Assembly (NCBI GenBank): GCA_023394875.1
Contig: JAEXAB010000002.1
Coordinates: 1 to 64,000 of the forward strand
Length of the DNA stretch: 64,000 nt
Origin: Bacillota bacterium
Lineage (GTDB): Bacteria; Bacillota; Clostridia; Christensenellales; DTU072
Direction: 5' to 3'
Shown here: positions 34,310 to 43,707 of the stretch, piece by piece
Numbering within the stretch: position 1 is the first letter of the stretch
Layout of the letters: the number at the start of each line of letters is the position of its first letter
Made by a program: the position numbers and the translations under genes
The notes under the pieces: generated by a model
What the model saw: only the letters and a program-made list of their open reading frames with translations
Database searches by the model: none
What the model was told of the DNA's origin: nothing

Positions 34310-36110
34310 TTTTTCTCCTTTTGTCCAAAAAATACTCTGCTATCGCCGTGGCGTTTTTTTCGCTTATGCCTTTAACTTTTTTAAGTTCGGTTATGTCGGC
34401 GTTAGCTATATTTTCTATTTTTTTGTAATATCTCATAAGGGTGTTTGCCTTATTCTCCCCTATGCCTTCTATATTGGTAAGCTCACTTATAAGCATTTGT
34501 TTTTGCCGCAAATTCTTATGGTGCGTAATGGCAAAACGGTGCGCCTCGTCCCTTATCCTTATAATAAGTTTTAACGCAAGGCTGTTCCTAGGTAAAATTA
34601 CGCTCTCGCTAACGTTAGGCAAAAATACCTCTTCTTCCCGCTTGGCAAGGCTGATAAAATCAACCGCAGCGTTGGCATCTTTACTAGCCTGCAGTGCCGA
34701 ACTAAGCTGACCTTTGCCACCGTCTATTATAATAAGGTCGGGTTTTTGTCCAAAACTTGAGTCTTCGCTATCAAGATTTTTTAATCTACGGTATAGCGTT
34801 TCGTACATACTGGCAAAATCGTTATTGCCTGCCACCGTTTTTATTTTGAAATGTCGATAATTCTTGCTGTCCTTTTCTCCGTCGGTAAACACCACCATGC
34901 TGGATACTTTGTTTGTTCCGCTGATGTGAGAAATATCGTAGCACTCTATTCTTCGTGGAAGTTTTGGCAAATTCAACAAACTTTGTAGCTGTTTTACCGC
35001 CCCTAAGGTTAGCTCTTGCCGCCTGTTGAAGCGTTCTAACTGGTTAGAAAGATACTCTCTGCCGTTAGCTTCTCCCATTTCCACAAGCTGTTTTCTTATC
35101 CCCCCGGAAGGCTTATTAATAATTATTTTTTTGTTGGAAGTTTGCGTTAAATAATCGGCAAGCTCCTCTTTGAATTCTAAATTCTCATTAACCAGAATTT
35201 CCTTGCAGATTAGAGGATTTTTTTGATAATGTTGCATAATAAAGGACGTCATACCGTTGTTGTATTCCACTTCCTGATAAGGGAAATTATTGCCCCCTAA
35301 ATACTTGCCGCCCCTTATTACAAAGCAGTTAATAACCGAATATTCTCCGTTTGTTACGAAGGTAAAAACGTCAATATCCAAACTTTGCTTAAAAGGTATG
35401 GTCTGTTTTCTTACTAGTTTTTCCAAAACGGCAAGTGTATCGCGGTAATACTTAGCCAGTTCAAACTCCTCTTTATTGGCGGCGTTGAGCATTTTTTCTT
35501 TGAGCATATCGGCTACAAAGCTGTCGCTCCCTTCCAAAAACTTAATAGCGGCATTGACCGTCTTGTTATAATCCTCGGGGCTAGTTTTACCGATACAAGG
35601 TGCAAGGCATCTGCCTATATGATAATTCAGGCACTCTTTTTTTGGTAGCTTATTACAATTCCTGATAGGAAAAACCGAATGGATTATTTCCAAAGTTTCT
35701 CTTACCGAAATGCCAAGCATATACGGTCCGAAATATCTTGCTCCGTCCGATTTCATTTTGTAGGTTACTTCGGCTTTGGGGAATTTTTCTTTGGTGTTTA
35801 TCTTAATATAAGGATAGGTTTTGTCATCTTTAAGTAAAATATTATACGGCGGGTTATGCTCTTTAATAAGGTTATCTTCCAATATAAGAGCCTCATACTC
35901 ATTAGGGGTTATTATATAACGGAAATCCTTAATCTTAGAAACAAGCGCCGATGTCTTGTTGTTCTTAACGCTGCCGTGAAAGTATTGTCTTACTCTGTTT
36001 TTGAGATTTTTGGCTTTGCCTACGTAAAGAATCTGCTCAAACTCGTCAAGCATTATATAAACCCCGCTGTTTTCGGGTAAAATTTTTAACTTCTCTTGTA
36101 TGCTAGCCAT
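34299..36110 (-). CDS. uvrC: Excinuclease ABC subunit C
   Basis: A 603-residue nucleotide-excision-repair nuclease that makes both incisions around damage bound by UvrAB. Residues 10-90 are the GIY-YIG domain (SGVYIMLDEFEQILYVGKAKN). A Cys-rich motif CLNYHIGRCLAPC is near residue 165, a UVR motif near 210, the RNase-H-like endonuclease domain at 380-540 (ECYDISHISG, IIIDGGKGQL) and helix-hairpin-helix motifs at the C-terminus. No ribosome site is visible; a TATAAT box (36119-36124) ends only 8 bases before the ATG, which suggests a leaderless mRNA. Confidence 0.96.
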   Translation of the reverse strand: MASIQEKLKILPENSGVYIMLDEFEQILYVGKAKNLKNRVRQYFHGSVKNNKTSALVSKIKDFRYIITPNEYEALILEDNLIKEHNPPYNILLKDDKTYPYIKINTKEKFPKAEVTYKMKSDGARYFGPYMLGISVRETLEIIHSVFPIRNCNKLPKKECLNYHIGRCLAPCIGKTSPEDYNKTVNAAIKFLEGSDSFVADMLKEKMLNAANKEEFELAKYYRDTLAVLEKLVRKQTIPFKQSLDIDVFTFVTNGEYSVINCFVIRGGKYLGGNNFPYQEVEYNNGMTSFIMQHYQKNPLICKEILVNENLEFKEELADYLTQTSNKKIIINKPSGGIRKQLVEMGEANGREYLSNQLERFNRRQELTLGAVKQLQSLLNLPKLPRRIECYDISHISGTNKVSSMVVFTDGEKDSKNYRHFKIKTVAGNNDFASMYETLYRRLKNLDSEDSSFGQKPDLIIIDGGKGQLSSALQASKDANAAVDFISLAKREEEVFLPNVSESVILPRNSLALKLIIRIRDEAHRFAITHHKNLRQKQMLISELTNIEGIGENKANTLMRYYKKIENIANADITELKKVKGISEKNATAIAEYFLDKRRKNEV

Positions 36111-36140
36111 ATCTGTTTATTATAACCCAAATATCAAAAA

Positions 36141-36168
36141 AAAGGAATATGTTCTCACATATCCCTTC
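36141..36168 (-). terminator. Terminator after the DUF898-like gene
   Basis: GGAATATGT and ACATATCCC pair with one G-U, with a TCTC loop; on the minus strand a long T run follows. It separates the DUF898-like gene from uvrC. Confidence 0.78.
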
Positions 36169-36176
36169 TTGTTTAT

Positions 36177-36524
36177 TTACATTACTATCGGACCGAACAC
36201 TGTATGGGCGGTTATCCACTGCTTAAATCTAATCGGCAAGAGGAATATACCGTAAATACCTATGGTTATTATAGTTAAGAAGAACCATTTTATCATTTGC
36301 CCCAATAGATTTCCCGCTTTGCCGGTAAATTCTAACGGTATACCAACTATTTGAGTATGCTTACAATGGTATCTTTCCAAAATACAAACAGCGTTAGGCA
36401 AACCAATAATCGGTATTATAGATAAAAATAACAGACCTAATTTTAAGAAAAAATATTTGCCCGCAGTGCCGGAAAACTCCGACCTTAGGCTTCTTTTTTT
36501 ACGTTGTTGTGCTTGTTGATCCAT
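36177..36524 (-). CDS. Small DUF898-like membrane protein
   Basis: A 115-residue protein with two hydrophobic helices (YFFLKLGLLFLSIIPIIGLP and MIKWFFLTIITIGIYGIFLLPI) and the segment LEFTGKAGNLLGQMIKW ... IRFKQWITAHT. This order matches half of the DUF898/YjgN repeat (GYGIY-type and KQW...HT). Function unknown. The start at 36524 follows GGGAGG; an earlier in-frame ATG lacks one. It sits between the Y1-transposase-like gene and uvrC. Confidence 0.7.
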   Translation of the reverse strand: MDQQAQQRKKRSLRSEFSGTAGKYFFLKLGLLFLSIIPIIGLPNAVCILERYHCKHTQIVGIPLEFTGKAGNLLGQMIKWFFLTIITIGIYGIFLLPIRFKQWITAHTVFGPIVM

Positions 36525-36594
36525 CAAATACCTCCCTAGCATTCTAAACTATAATATCATTAAATTAGTTATCAGTCAATATTTTTTACATAAA

Positions 36595-37626
36595 TTAGAA
36601 ACCGCAACGGGCTCTTATTTCCAAAATATTGTTCTGTATATGAAAACGCTGACACATTTCTTCGAAATTGTAATTAAAACGGTTATGCAATCCGCACAAA
36701 ATACCTACCAAAACGTCGTAGTTATAGTCGGCAAGCGCCATTTGTGTCGCTATATAATCATAAGAATAACCATGAACACGATTAATTTCCACCATGGTTT
36801 CCACCATTAGTTTGTTATAATTTTCGTTAGCTAATTTCATCGCGGAATAAGCTATATCAAAAGAATATCCTCTGTTAATTACCAATTCGCAAGCGGTGCC
36901 AATAAGAATATCTCTTCTTTGCTTATAAGAAATGCCTAATTTATTAATAACCTTTTTGTAAGGTGCGCCTGTACGGATACAGGTATCGGCGATAACGTAT
37001 AAAAGCGCCGATTCTTTAGCCTGTGGCAAAGCGTTAAGATATTTTTTGGTGGAATCGGTAATTACTTTCTTAAAGTTCTCTGCTCCGTCCTTTCCCGAAG
37101 AAAATCTTTTGCTTGGAGCGTTGGACAACCAATTGAGATACTCCGCTCTACTCATATTGCCGTCGGCTTCGTTAATAATTATTCTTGTGCCGCCCGAACT
37201 GCCTTCGTAAAGGTAGTCATAACTGCAATAGGGATAACTATTCGGATTAGCCTGAGGCGCTAGATTGTGAATAAAGATTATTACGTCCTTTAATTCTTCG
37301 GATTTTATCTTTTCATAGCTATAGTCGGAACGGAGAGGATGTCCGATTTTTACTTTTCCCGATTTATAAGAAGACGCAAAAGTGGAATTGACTATTTCGG
37401 CATATGCCTTAATGGCGTTTTTGTCATTTCCTTTGACAACAAAATGGGCGCTGCGATCAAGTACGCAATAGGCTATCAGACAGACGTCTTCGCTCATGGC
37501 GTCTTTAAGTAGCTTAATATATAGCTTTTTGTTGTTTTTGTCTGCGAATGCCTCATATCCGTAAATACTATCCACCGATATTTTGGCAATTTCTCCTTTT
37601 CCTTTGGTTAAGATCTTGTTCTCCAT
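36595..37626 (-). CDS. Degenerate Y1/REP-associated tyrosine transposase-like protein
   Basis: A 343-residue protein whose first half follows the REP-associated tyrosine transposase layout (IYGYEAF, LIAYCVLDRSAHFVVKG, FIHNLAPQANPNSYPYCSYDYL). In active members the NHVHLL segment gives two metal-binding His and YIHQNP carries a Tyr; here they read SAHFV (one His) and FIHN (Phe). The second half has repeats of an HTH-like unit similar to the DnaA-type C-terminal region of this family. It starts 21 bases after the large lipoprotein stop, so it is probably co-transcribed with it. I infer a domesticated DNA-binding protein with no transposase activity. Confidence 0.75.
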   Translation of the reverse strand: MENKILTKGKGEIAKISVDSIYGYEAFADKNNKKLYIKLLKDAMSEDVCLIAYCVLDRSAHFVVKGNDKNAIKAYAEIVNSTFASSYKSGKVKIGHPLRSDYSYEKIKSEELKDVIIFIHNLAPQANPNSYPYCSYDYLYEGSSGGTRIIINEADGNMSRAEYLNWLSNAPSKRFSSGKDGAENFKKVITDSTKKYLNALPQAKESALLYVIADTCIRTGAPYKKVINKLGISYKQRRDILIGTACELVINRGYSFDIAYSAMKLANENYNKLMVETMVEINRVHGYSYDYIATQMALADYNYDVLVGILCGLHNRFNYNFEEMCQRFHIQNNILEIRARCGF

Positions 37627-37647
37627 ACTCTCTCCTTATATTATCCG

Positions 37648-40600
37648 TTAATTTATTATCATGGTAAAAGTAATTGCAAAGTCATTTCCGCTACTGTCGG
37701 CGTAGCCGTCAACAATTTCTACGTCGTACGTTCCTACAGCCGTAGGCACTTCGGTTAGCTTAACGCCGCCCGAATAATAGCTCACTTTATAGTCGTTTGA
37801 AAGAATAGTTATAGAAGTGGCGCCGTTTATTGCGTTGACGTAATTCAAAGTAAGATTCAGTTTCTGCGCGCCCGTTAGGGTAAGAATAAGGTTGCTACCC
37901 TCACCCTCAATACTTCCCGAAGTGGAGCCGACGTTGAACTGATAACTATTTATCAATCTTCTAGTTATTATATAGTTTGCGGTAGCGAAGTCGATATTAT
38001 AATTGTTGTGAGAAAGATCTCCCACGACTATCTTGTAGGTGCCTATGCCGTAATTGCCGTCAACTACCTGTAAGTCAGGAGTGTTTTCCAACAAGTCAAG
38101 AACACCGCCTAAGGTTAACGTTTCGCCTTTTTCCAGTCGGTAGGAAATAAAGCTCGGCTTGCCTCCCTCAAACTCCCCTACGTTGACACCTTTGCTGATA
38201 CCATCTACACTAAACGAATCGTAGTTACTTACAATAACGTTGACTTGTTCGTTAACAGGTTTGGTCTTGTCCACAACTACGTTACTTTCTATTAAGCCTT
38301 TAATGTAAGTAAATACTTGCTTTATTTGGTTGTAGTTTTCGGGCGTTTCCACAAAGGTGGTATTAACCGACAACATAATTTCCAGATAGTTTGCGTTGGG
38401 ACTAATCATTTCCAAGCCCGTCATAAAGGTAAGCGCGCTAAAATGACTGCGGATTTCTTCGAAATTGAGGTTAAACAGATAACTTACCGTCGCGGCAATA
38501 TTCTCGGTCTTAATACGATAAATATAAGCGTATTCGGTAGCGTTTACTGCAGATACTGCGATAACCTTGGGTATAACGGTATATTTTTGTATGCAATAGT
38601 TGGCGTCTTTATAATATGTGTTGCCCCTAACCGTCATAAGAATGTAATAATCATAACCTCTGGGCGCGGGAGAGTAGAAATACTGTGTCTGAATATAGAG
38701 TTCGTCCACGTACTTATAAATTGCCCTGCCGTCGTTGTCGTAACCTACAATTATTTCCATTATATTGTTTCTACCCCTGGTAGGATTTGCCGCAAGATAA
38801 GCTAAAATATCGGCTTCGTCCATAAAGTGAATATTGCATACGTAGTACATATTAATATCGCTGGCTATCGGCAAAGTAAATTCGGGCACTGCGCGGAAAG
38901 CTTCCACTTGGGCGCTCTTTGTTCTGCCATAGAAGAATATGGTATTCTGATAACGGAATACTACGTCCTGTTTGTTATAAACAGTTACGTTAAAGGAAGT
39001 GTTGAAAGCTTCTCCTTTATATTCATACCTTAGATTTATAGTCTGTACTTGATGGTCCAAATCGGGATGAATAACGCTGGTAAAGCCTGTAGTGGTTACT
39101 TCGTCGTTGTTGTCCATATCGATATACTTGTACATATAACGAATATCGCCGTTACCTAGTGTCTCTTTGAATACAAGGCGCAATACACCGCCATATAGGT
39201 TAAGGCTGGAGCCGGCAATATAGTTTGTCATTGGCTTGGTTTCTATTTCTATTCTGTCAAGCTGCGCTTTGTTTACCAATACGGCTACGTCGTAAGTTGC
39301 CAGCTTGTAAGTAATTCTAACCTTTCTGTAACCGGAGGTAAGTTCGCTGGTACTATAATCCAACATCGTATTATCAAATTCCACGTAACCTGTACTACCG
39401 TCAACATAATGTATCGTCAGATATTTTTTGAAAACGCGGTTATTTGCGGAGTCATAGTCGCTGAACATTATTTCCCAGCCGGCAGCAACTTCGGCAAGTA
39501 CACGCAGATTACTCCATTGACCAACCGACACTAATACGTTGTAGAAGGAGTCGGCAGGCTCCGGGATATATTCTATACTGGAAATACCGGTATTATTGAC
39601 ATATACGCTAATAGGTATATCATAGCTAATAATGCGATAGTCTTCACCAATTCTACTTGTATGGTAGAGTCTTATTATCTTTTCCCCTTCTCTGTTGAGA
39701 ACGGTCAGTTTGTCGTCTAAGTCATACAACTGATACCACCAGCCAACTGTAGTATATCCGCCGGTAAACTCGTTAACTCCCAAAATCTCTTCGGGCGCTC
39801 CGGCGTTATATTCAATAATAAATCTAAACTGGGATAAGTCGATATACCTGTCGGTGGTGAGATAAACGTCCTTACCATTCGTCTTTACCGAAAGGGCATG
39901 TTCCACACGGCTTACCACGTTATAAGTTAACGTTCCGTTATAAATTTTGCCAAGATAAGCAAATTTCAAAGAAAGGTTAGTGCCTACGGTTTTGGTAGAA
40001 CTTTGATAAACCATCTCTTTGGTCGCGGGAATAACCGACGTGGTTCCGTCACTGTAAGTTACGATAATCTTAATGTCTGACAAATCCCATTCTTCGCTCT
40101 GAACGTAGTTAACTTTATATTGCCCTACGCGGAAATCGGCGGTAATTTTCGTTACCGACTTAGATGCGCCTTCGATATAGTAAATGTAATAATCAAGATA
40201 GACTTCGGCGGTTGCTCCGTCGGCGTCGGTATAAATAATTTTAGCGCGGTAGGAATCGGCTTCTCCCGAATATATCTGCTCAGGTGTAAAGGCAGTGGAG
40301 GGTACTACTCCCCCTTCTTCGGAAGCATAGTCAAATTCAATTTTGTTACCGCTTGCGGCGTTTACTAAATCGGGCAAGGTAGGCTCCCCAATTCTATCCC
40401 CAAGGGTTTGCACGGTATTGTTCTGATAGTAAACCTTCAAAACGCCCCCGCTTAGGTCAAGATTATTATTACCGCCTGCCGTAGCCGTCAAGAACAAATT
40501 ATAGGGCATTGCAGTAAACGTTATACTCTTAATAGGCATTGGCCTTACTTTGCAAATAAGGTCTGCGCTTCTTACGTGCGGAGAGCCGATTACGGTAAAG

Positions 40601-42570
40601 AAAATAACTTTATTTTCGGTAATGACGTCACAAGTTAGGGTGCAACCGTCGCCAAGCATACCTATGGTTATTCCCGTCCAATTGCTCTCAGTTTGGTTGT
40701 CATAAACTATTTTATAACGTAAAGAAGTAATGGGTATGGTATCTCCTTTGTAAAATACCGCGTTGGAAATATTGTCGGTTACTTGCTCCAGAATTATGCC
40801 TACCGGCGCCTTTTGCGATACGTTTACGGTAAACTTAGTGCCGTTTTCCATAACTCCGCCGTAATAAACAATAAGGCTATGTTTTCCTGCCGAAGAAATA
40901 TCCAATTGTCTATGTCTTACGCCTGCGCCGATAGTGGACAAATAGTAGTTTGTCTCGCTGACAAGCACTTTTCCGTCCGTAACCGAATAGCGGGAAGCGG
41001 CAATGGATACCGTATAATTTTTTGCCAATTGCAAGGATACAAATCTGTTATCCTGCACGAAAATGTCGTTGCCGTCCTCATCAATTACGGTAACTACAAT
41101 GGTTACGCCGTTTTCTCCGTAAGGATGAGTAATATCGTATAACAACTGATATCTACCTTCTCCTAGTCCTTCTACGTTGTCAACCGAACTGAAAACAAGG
41201 TCGGTTATTTCATTACGCAACATATCGTCGGTACTGTTGACTACCTTTATCAAAGTACTGTTCATAGCATAATCTTCAAACTCGCCGTTGTCGAAATAAA
41301 CCCTAACTCTACCGGTACTTAAATTCAAGGTGTCGCCTTGAATAATGTTATTCAATTTTGTGTCGGTTTCGTTAACGTTGGTTCTCGGATAGGTAAGAAT
41401 TTCTATACTTTTAAAACTTCTGTTCTTTACGTTTATATTGAACTTGCTTGTAGGCGCGGTTTGAATAGTCACTACGCCGTTAATTATGGAGGTAACAATT
41501 CCACCGCCCGAACAGAACACGTTATTACTGCCGTATTTGCCCAAATACTCTGAATTCAATACAATTTGCCCCACTTCAAGGTCGGTGGAGCTTACTTGAT
41601 ATTCTACAATGGTGGAAATCTTAATTTTTCCAGGTTGGACGTCAATTACTTTTCCGTAAGTTTTGCTAAGTTCGTCATCCAAAATAACGTTACTGGCTAT
41701 AGCAAGGTCGGGATAAACATGATCCCCTTTGGATACCATAGGGTTGCCTAGATATTCATATTCTATTTCGGTCGGGAAGTTGGGAGGCAAATAAGCCACT
41801 CTTGCTTCCACTGTCTTAGCCTCGCTGTCGTTAAGATAAACAAAAACACTGTCGGCTATATCGGTTACCACAGTATCGGGAGTAAGTCCGTTGTCATAGA
41901 TAAGTTTTAGCCTCATACCCTCAAGAGAAAGAGTATCTCCGTAATTTTTGAACACCGTATTTTGATACGGCTCTCGTAAAACGGTAATGGCTTTTACGGT
42001 TTTCGGCACAAAAGTGACGGTGAAAGACATCGGACGACCATAATAAGAAATCAATATTTCTTGATCGCCTAATCTTGTATTATCATAGTTCTGAAGCATT
42101 TTGGCGGTCACCGGAATGGTTAACATTTTGCCGCCCTTATAGTTTACGCCGATAGTAGCGCCGGTAGGAGTAACGCTCTCACCCTCGATATATTTTAGTT
42201 TGGTGGGATTGGTAAGAAGACTTACCGATTCAAAATCCAGATCATAAACGGTAATAAAAAAGGAAGTGGTCGCTTGCTTGTAAATTACCTTTATCTCCTT
42301 GTTTACCTCAGGAATAGACATGCTGAAATCCTTGCCCAGCATAGAGTATTCCAAAGGCACAATTTCTATTTTTCCATTGCTGTAAGTTGCGACAATCGTT
42401 GCATTAGAAATATCCAATTCGTCCCCGACGATATACCCGTCGGTCTTAAATATTCCGTTAACGGTAATTGACACAACGGTAGGGTCGGCATATACGATAT
42501 CGTTTGTACACGCCACCGCCGAAATCACAATTAAAATTAACACTAGTAATATAAATATTCTTTTAGTCAT
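37648..42570 (-). CDS. Giant surface lipoprotein of repeated Ig-like domains
   Basis: A 1640-residue exported lipoprotein: signal peptide with lipobox VISAVAC (Cys about residue 21). The body repeats a module of about 100-150 residues with the pattern Y-x-x-G-(D/E)-x-L-(D/S)-(L/I)...I-x-V-x-Y-x-(D/N)-G, seen about ten times (for example YIVGDELDISNATIVATYSNG and YVQSEEWDLSDIKIIVTYSDG), typical of bacterial Ig-like group 3 folds. The C-terminus has an MBG-like unit (GTYKIVVGDLSHNNYNI) and a last Ig domain. The same Ig motif starts the 1417-residue lipoprotein. The ATG at 42570 has no ribosome site. Confidence 0.88.
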   Translation of the reverse strand: MTKRIFILLVLILIVISAVACTNDIVYADPTVVSITVNGIFKTDGYIVGDELDISNATIVATYSNGKIEIVPLEYSMLGKDFSMSIPEVNKEIKVIYKQATTSFFITVYDLDFESVSLLTNPTKLKYIEGESVTPTGATIGVNYKGGKMLTIPVTAKMLQNYDNTRLGDQEILISYYGRPMSFTVTFVPKTVKAITVLREPYQNTVFKNYGDTLSLEGMRLKLIYDNGLTPDTVVTDIADSVFVYLNDSEAKTVEARVAYLPPNFPTEIEYEYLGNPMVSKGDHVYPDLAIASNVILDDELSKTYGKVIDVQPGKIKISTIVEYQVSSTDLEVGQIVLNSEYLGKYGSNNVFCSGGGIVTSIINGVVTIQTAPTSKFNINVKNRSFKSIEILTYPRTNVNETDTKLNNIIQGDTLNLSTGRVRVYFDNGEFEDYAMNSTLIKVVNSTDDMLRNEITDLVFSSVDNVEGLGEGRYQLLYDITHPYGENGVTIVVTVIDEDGNDIFVQDNRFVSLQLAKNYTVSIAASRYSVTDGKVLVSETNYYLSTIGAGVRHRQLDISSAGKHSLIVYYGGVMENGTKFTVNVSQKAPVGIILEQVTDNISNAVFYKGDTIPITSLRYKIVYDNQTESNWTGITIGMLGDGCTLTCDVITENKVIFFTVIGSPHVRSADLICKVRPMPIKSITFTAMPYNLFLTATAGGNNNLDLSGGVLKVYYQNNTVQTLGDRIGEPTLPDLVNAASGNKIEFDYASEEGGVVPSTAFTPEQIYSGEADSYRAKIIYTDADGATAEVYLDYYIYYIEGASKSVTKITADFRVGQYKVNYVQSEEWDLSDIKIIVTYSDGTTSVIPATKEMVYQSSTKTVGTNLSLKFAYLGKIYNGTLTYNVVSRVEHALSVKTNGKDVYLTTDRYIDLSQFRFIIEYNAGAPEEILGVNEFTGGYTTVGWWYQLYDLDDKLTVLNREGEKIIRLYHTSRIGEDYRIISYDIPISVYVNNTGISSIEYIPEPADSFYNVLVSVGQWSNLRVLAEVAAGWEIMFSDYDSANNRVFKKYLTIHYVDGSTGYVEFDNTMLDYSTSELTSGYRKVRITYKLATYDVAVLVNKAQLDRIEIETKPMTNYIAGSSLNLYGGVLRLVFKETLGNGDIRYMYKYIDMDNNDEVTTTGFTSVIHPDLDHQVQTINLRYEYKGEAFNTSFNVTVYNKQDVVFRYQNTIFFYGRTKSAQVEAFRAVPEFTLPIASDINMYYVCNIHFMDEADILAYLAANPTRGRNNIMEIIVGYDNDGRAIYKYVDELYIQTQYFYSPAPRGYDYYILMTVRGNTYYKDANYCIQKYTVIPKVIAVSAVNATEYAYIYRIKTENIAATVSYLFNLNFEEIRSHFSALTFMTGLEMISPNANYLEIMLSVNTTFVETPENYNQIKQVFTYIKGLIESNVVVDKTKPVNEQVNVIVSNYDSFSVDGISKGVNVGEFEGGKPSFISYRLEKGETLTLGGVLDLLENTPDLQVVDGNYGIGTYKIVVGDLSHNNYNIDFATANYIITRRLINSYQFNVGSTSGSIEGEGSNLILTLTGAQKLNLTLNYVNAINGATSITILSNDYKVSYYSGGVKLTEVPTAVGTYDVEIVDGYADSSGNDFAITFTMIIN

Positions 42571-42580
42571 AATTAATAAT

Positions 42581-42609
42581 ATTATACTACAGTATAATGT
42601 ATTATGCAA
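42581..42609 (-). promoter_or_regulatory. Promoter abutting the giant lipoprotein gene
   Basis: On the minus strand TTGCAT (42604-42609) and perfect TATAAT (42581-42586) are 17 bases apart. Only 10 bases separate the -10 box from the ATG at 42570, so the transcript should start 3-5 bases before it and lack a ribosome site. Confidence 0.7.
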
Positions 42610-42660
42610 GTGGGAAATTACAATAATAAACCCTAAAATATACCCAAAAACGGGGCGGTT

Positions 42661-43335
42661 TTATATGTTTTTTATCTGCCAGTCAATGGGATTTTCTCCC
42701 CTTGAAGTCAGTATCTCGTTTACCTTAGAAAAGTGACGGCAATTAAAAAAACCGTAATACGCCGACAACGGAGACGGATGAGCGGCTTCCAATATAATAT
42801 GTTTATTTCTATCTATTAACGCGCACTTGTTTTTTGCCGAAGCTCCCCACACTAAGAATATAACGCTCTCTTCCTTTTCGTTTAGCTTTTTTAGCACGTT
42901 GTCGGTAAAGGTTTCCCACCCGTAACCCTTATGACTGAGCGGTCTTCCTTCCCTAACGGTAAGGATAGTATTAAGCAATAACACACCTTGCTTAGCCCAA
43001 GGCATTAGGTATCCGTTATTGGGGATATAGCAACCCAAATCGGCATTTAGCTCTTTATATATGTTTTTCAAAGAAGCAGGTGTCATAACCCCTTTTTGCA
43101 CCGAAAAGCACATTCCGTGAGCCTGCCTAGGCTGATGATACGGGTCTTGTCCTATTATAACAACTTTGACGTCCTTATAAGGTGTTGCCTTGAAAGCGTT
43201 GAAAATATCTCCCATAGGAGGATATATTGTTTCCGTAGAATATTCGCCCTTCAAAAAGGAGCGCAGAATCTTATAATATTCCTTATCGAATTCCACTTTT
43301 AGCACCTCATTCCAATCATTCCCGAAATCAACCAT
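42661..43335 (-). CDS. ung: Uracil-DNA glycosylase
   Basis: A 224-residue family 1 uracil-DNA glycosylase that removes uracil from DNA. Motifs: water-activating VVIIGQDPYHQPRQAHGMCFSV near residue 65, then LLLNTILTV and the HPSPLSAYYGFF loop near 180. The frame is open to 43392, but a TTGAAA-17-TATAAT promoter lies inside that extension (43381-43409), so I choose the ATG at 43335 (MVDFGNDW), which matches family N-termini. An alternative is 43350. The ribosome site is weak in both cases. Confidence 0.93.
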   Translation of the reverse strand: MVDFGNDWNEVLKVEFDKEYYKILRSFLKGEYSTETIYPPMGDIFNAFKATPYKDVKVVIIGQDPYHQPRQAHGMCFSVQKGVMTPASLKNIYKELNADLGCYIPNNGYLMPWAKQGVLLLNTILTVREGRPLSHKGYGWETFTDNVLKKLNEKEESVIFLVWGASAKNKCALIDRNKHIILEAAHPSPLSAYYGFFNCRHFSKVNEILTSRGENPIDWQIKNI

Positions 43336-43380
43336 AAACCAATATTTCATCCTTTTTGCGGTCAGTTTTTCTACAATATA

Positions 43381-43409
43381 ATTATAATTCATTTATCAAA
43401 TAATTTCAA
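43381..43409 (-). promoter_or_regulatory. Promoter of ung
   Basis: On the minus strand TTGAAA (43404-43409) and TATAAT (43381-43386) are 17 bases apart. It supports the shorter start of ung. Confidence 0.7.
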
Positions 43410-43439
43410 CAATAACCCGCCCATAATCACAACAAATAC

Positions 43440-43468
43440 TTGACAAGTTGGAAAAATATATATATACT
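43440..43468 (+). promoter_or_regulatory. Promoter of tRNA-Pro
   Basis: TTGACA (43440-43445) and TATACT (43463-43468) are 17 bases apart, 12 bases before the tRNA 5' end. Confidence 0.85.
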
Positions 43469-43480
43469 ATTATACGTTAT

Positions 43481-43557
43481 CTGGGTATGGCGCAGCTTGG
43501 TAGCGCGCTTGAATGGGGTTCAAGAGGCCGGAGGTTCAAATCCTCTTACCCAGACCA
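43481..43557 (+). tRNA. tRNA-Pro (anticodon GGG)
   Basis: A 77-base cloverleaf: acceptor CTGGGTA pairs with TACCCAG, anticodon stem CTTGA/TCAAG with loop ATGGGGT giving anticodon GGG (Pro, codon CCC), T-loop GTTCAAATCC, and encoded CCA. It has its own promoter and terminator. Confidence 0.95.
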
Positions 43558-43559
43558 TT

Positions 43560-43584
43560 AAGGGGCATATTGGCTCCTTTTTTT
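43560..43584 (+). terminator. Terminator after tRNA-Pro
   Basis: AAGGGGC and GCTCCTT pair (one G-U) with a six-base loop, followed by a run of T. It lies two bases after the tRNA end. Confidence 0.85.
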
Positions 43585-43596
43585 ATGCAATAAAAA

Positions 43597-43680
43597 GAGC
43601 CGAAACTTATTCGGCTCATTCTCTTTTGTGACATCTATCAGCCGTTATAGCAAAAGAACCGCATTTTTATGCGGTTCTTT
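43597..43680 (-). terminator. Two tandem terminators downstream of rho
   Basis: A 12-base-pair hairpin (43653-43664 with 43669-43680, AAAGAACCGCAT / ATGCGGTTCTTT) and then GAGCCGAA / TTCGGCTC (43597-43617) with a T5 run on the minus strand. They follow the rho stop at 43708. Confidence 0.82.
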
Positions 43681-43707
43681 GTGTTTATATACGTTGTTTT
43701 TTTGTTG

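Noticed and set aside
43336..43392. Longer start for ung
   Set aside because: The TATAAT of a well-spaced promoter falls inside the extension, so it would be transcribed only in part.
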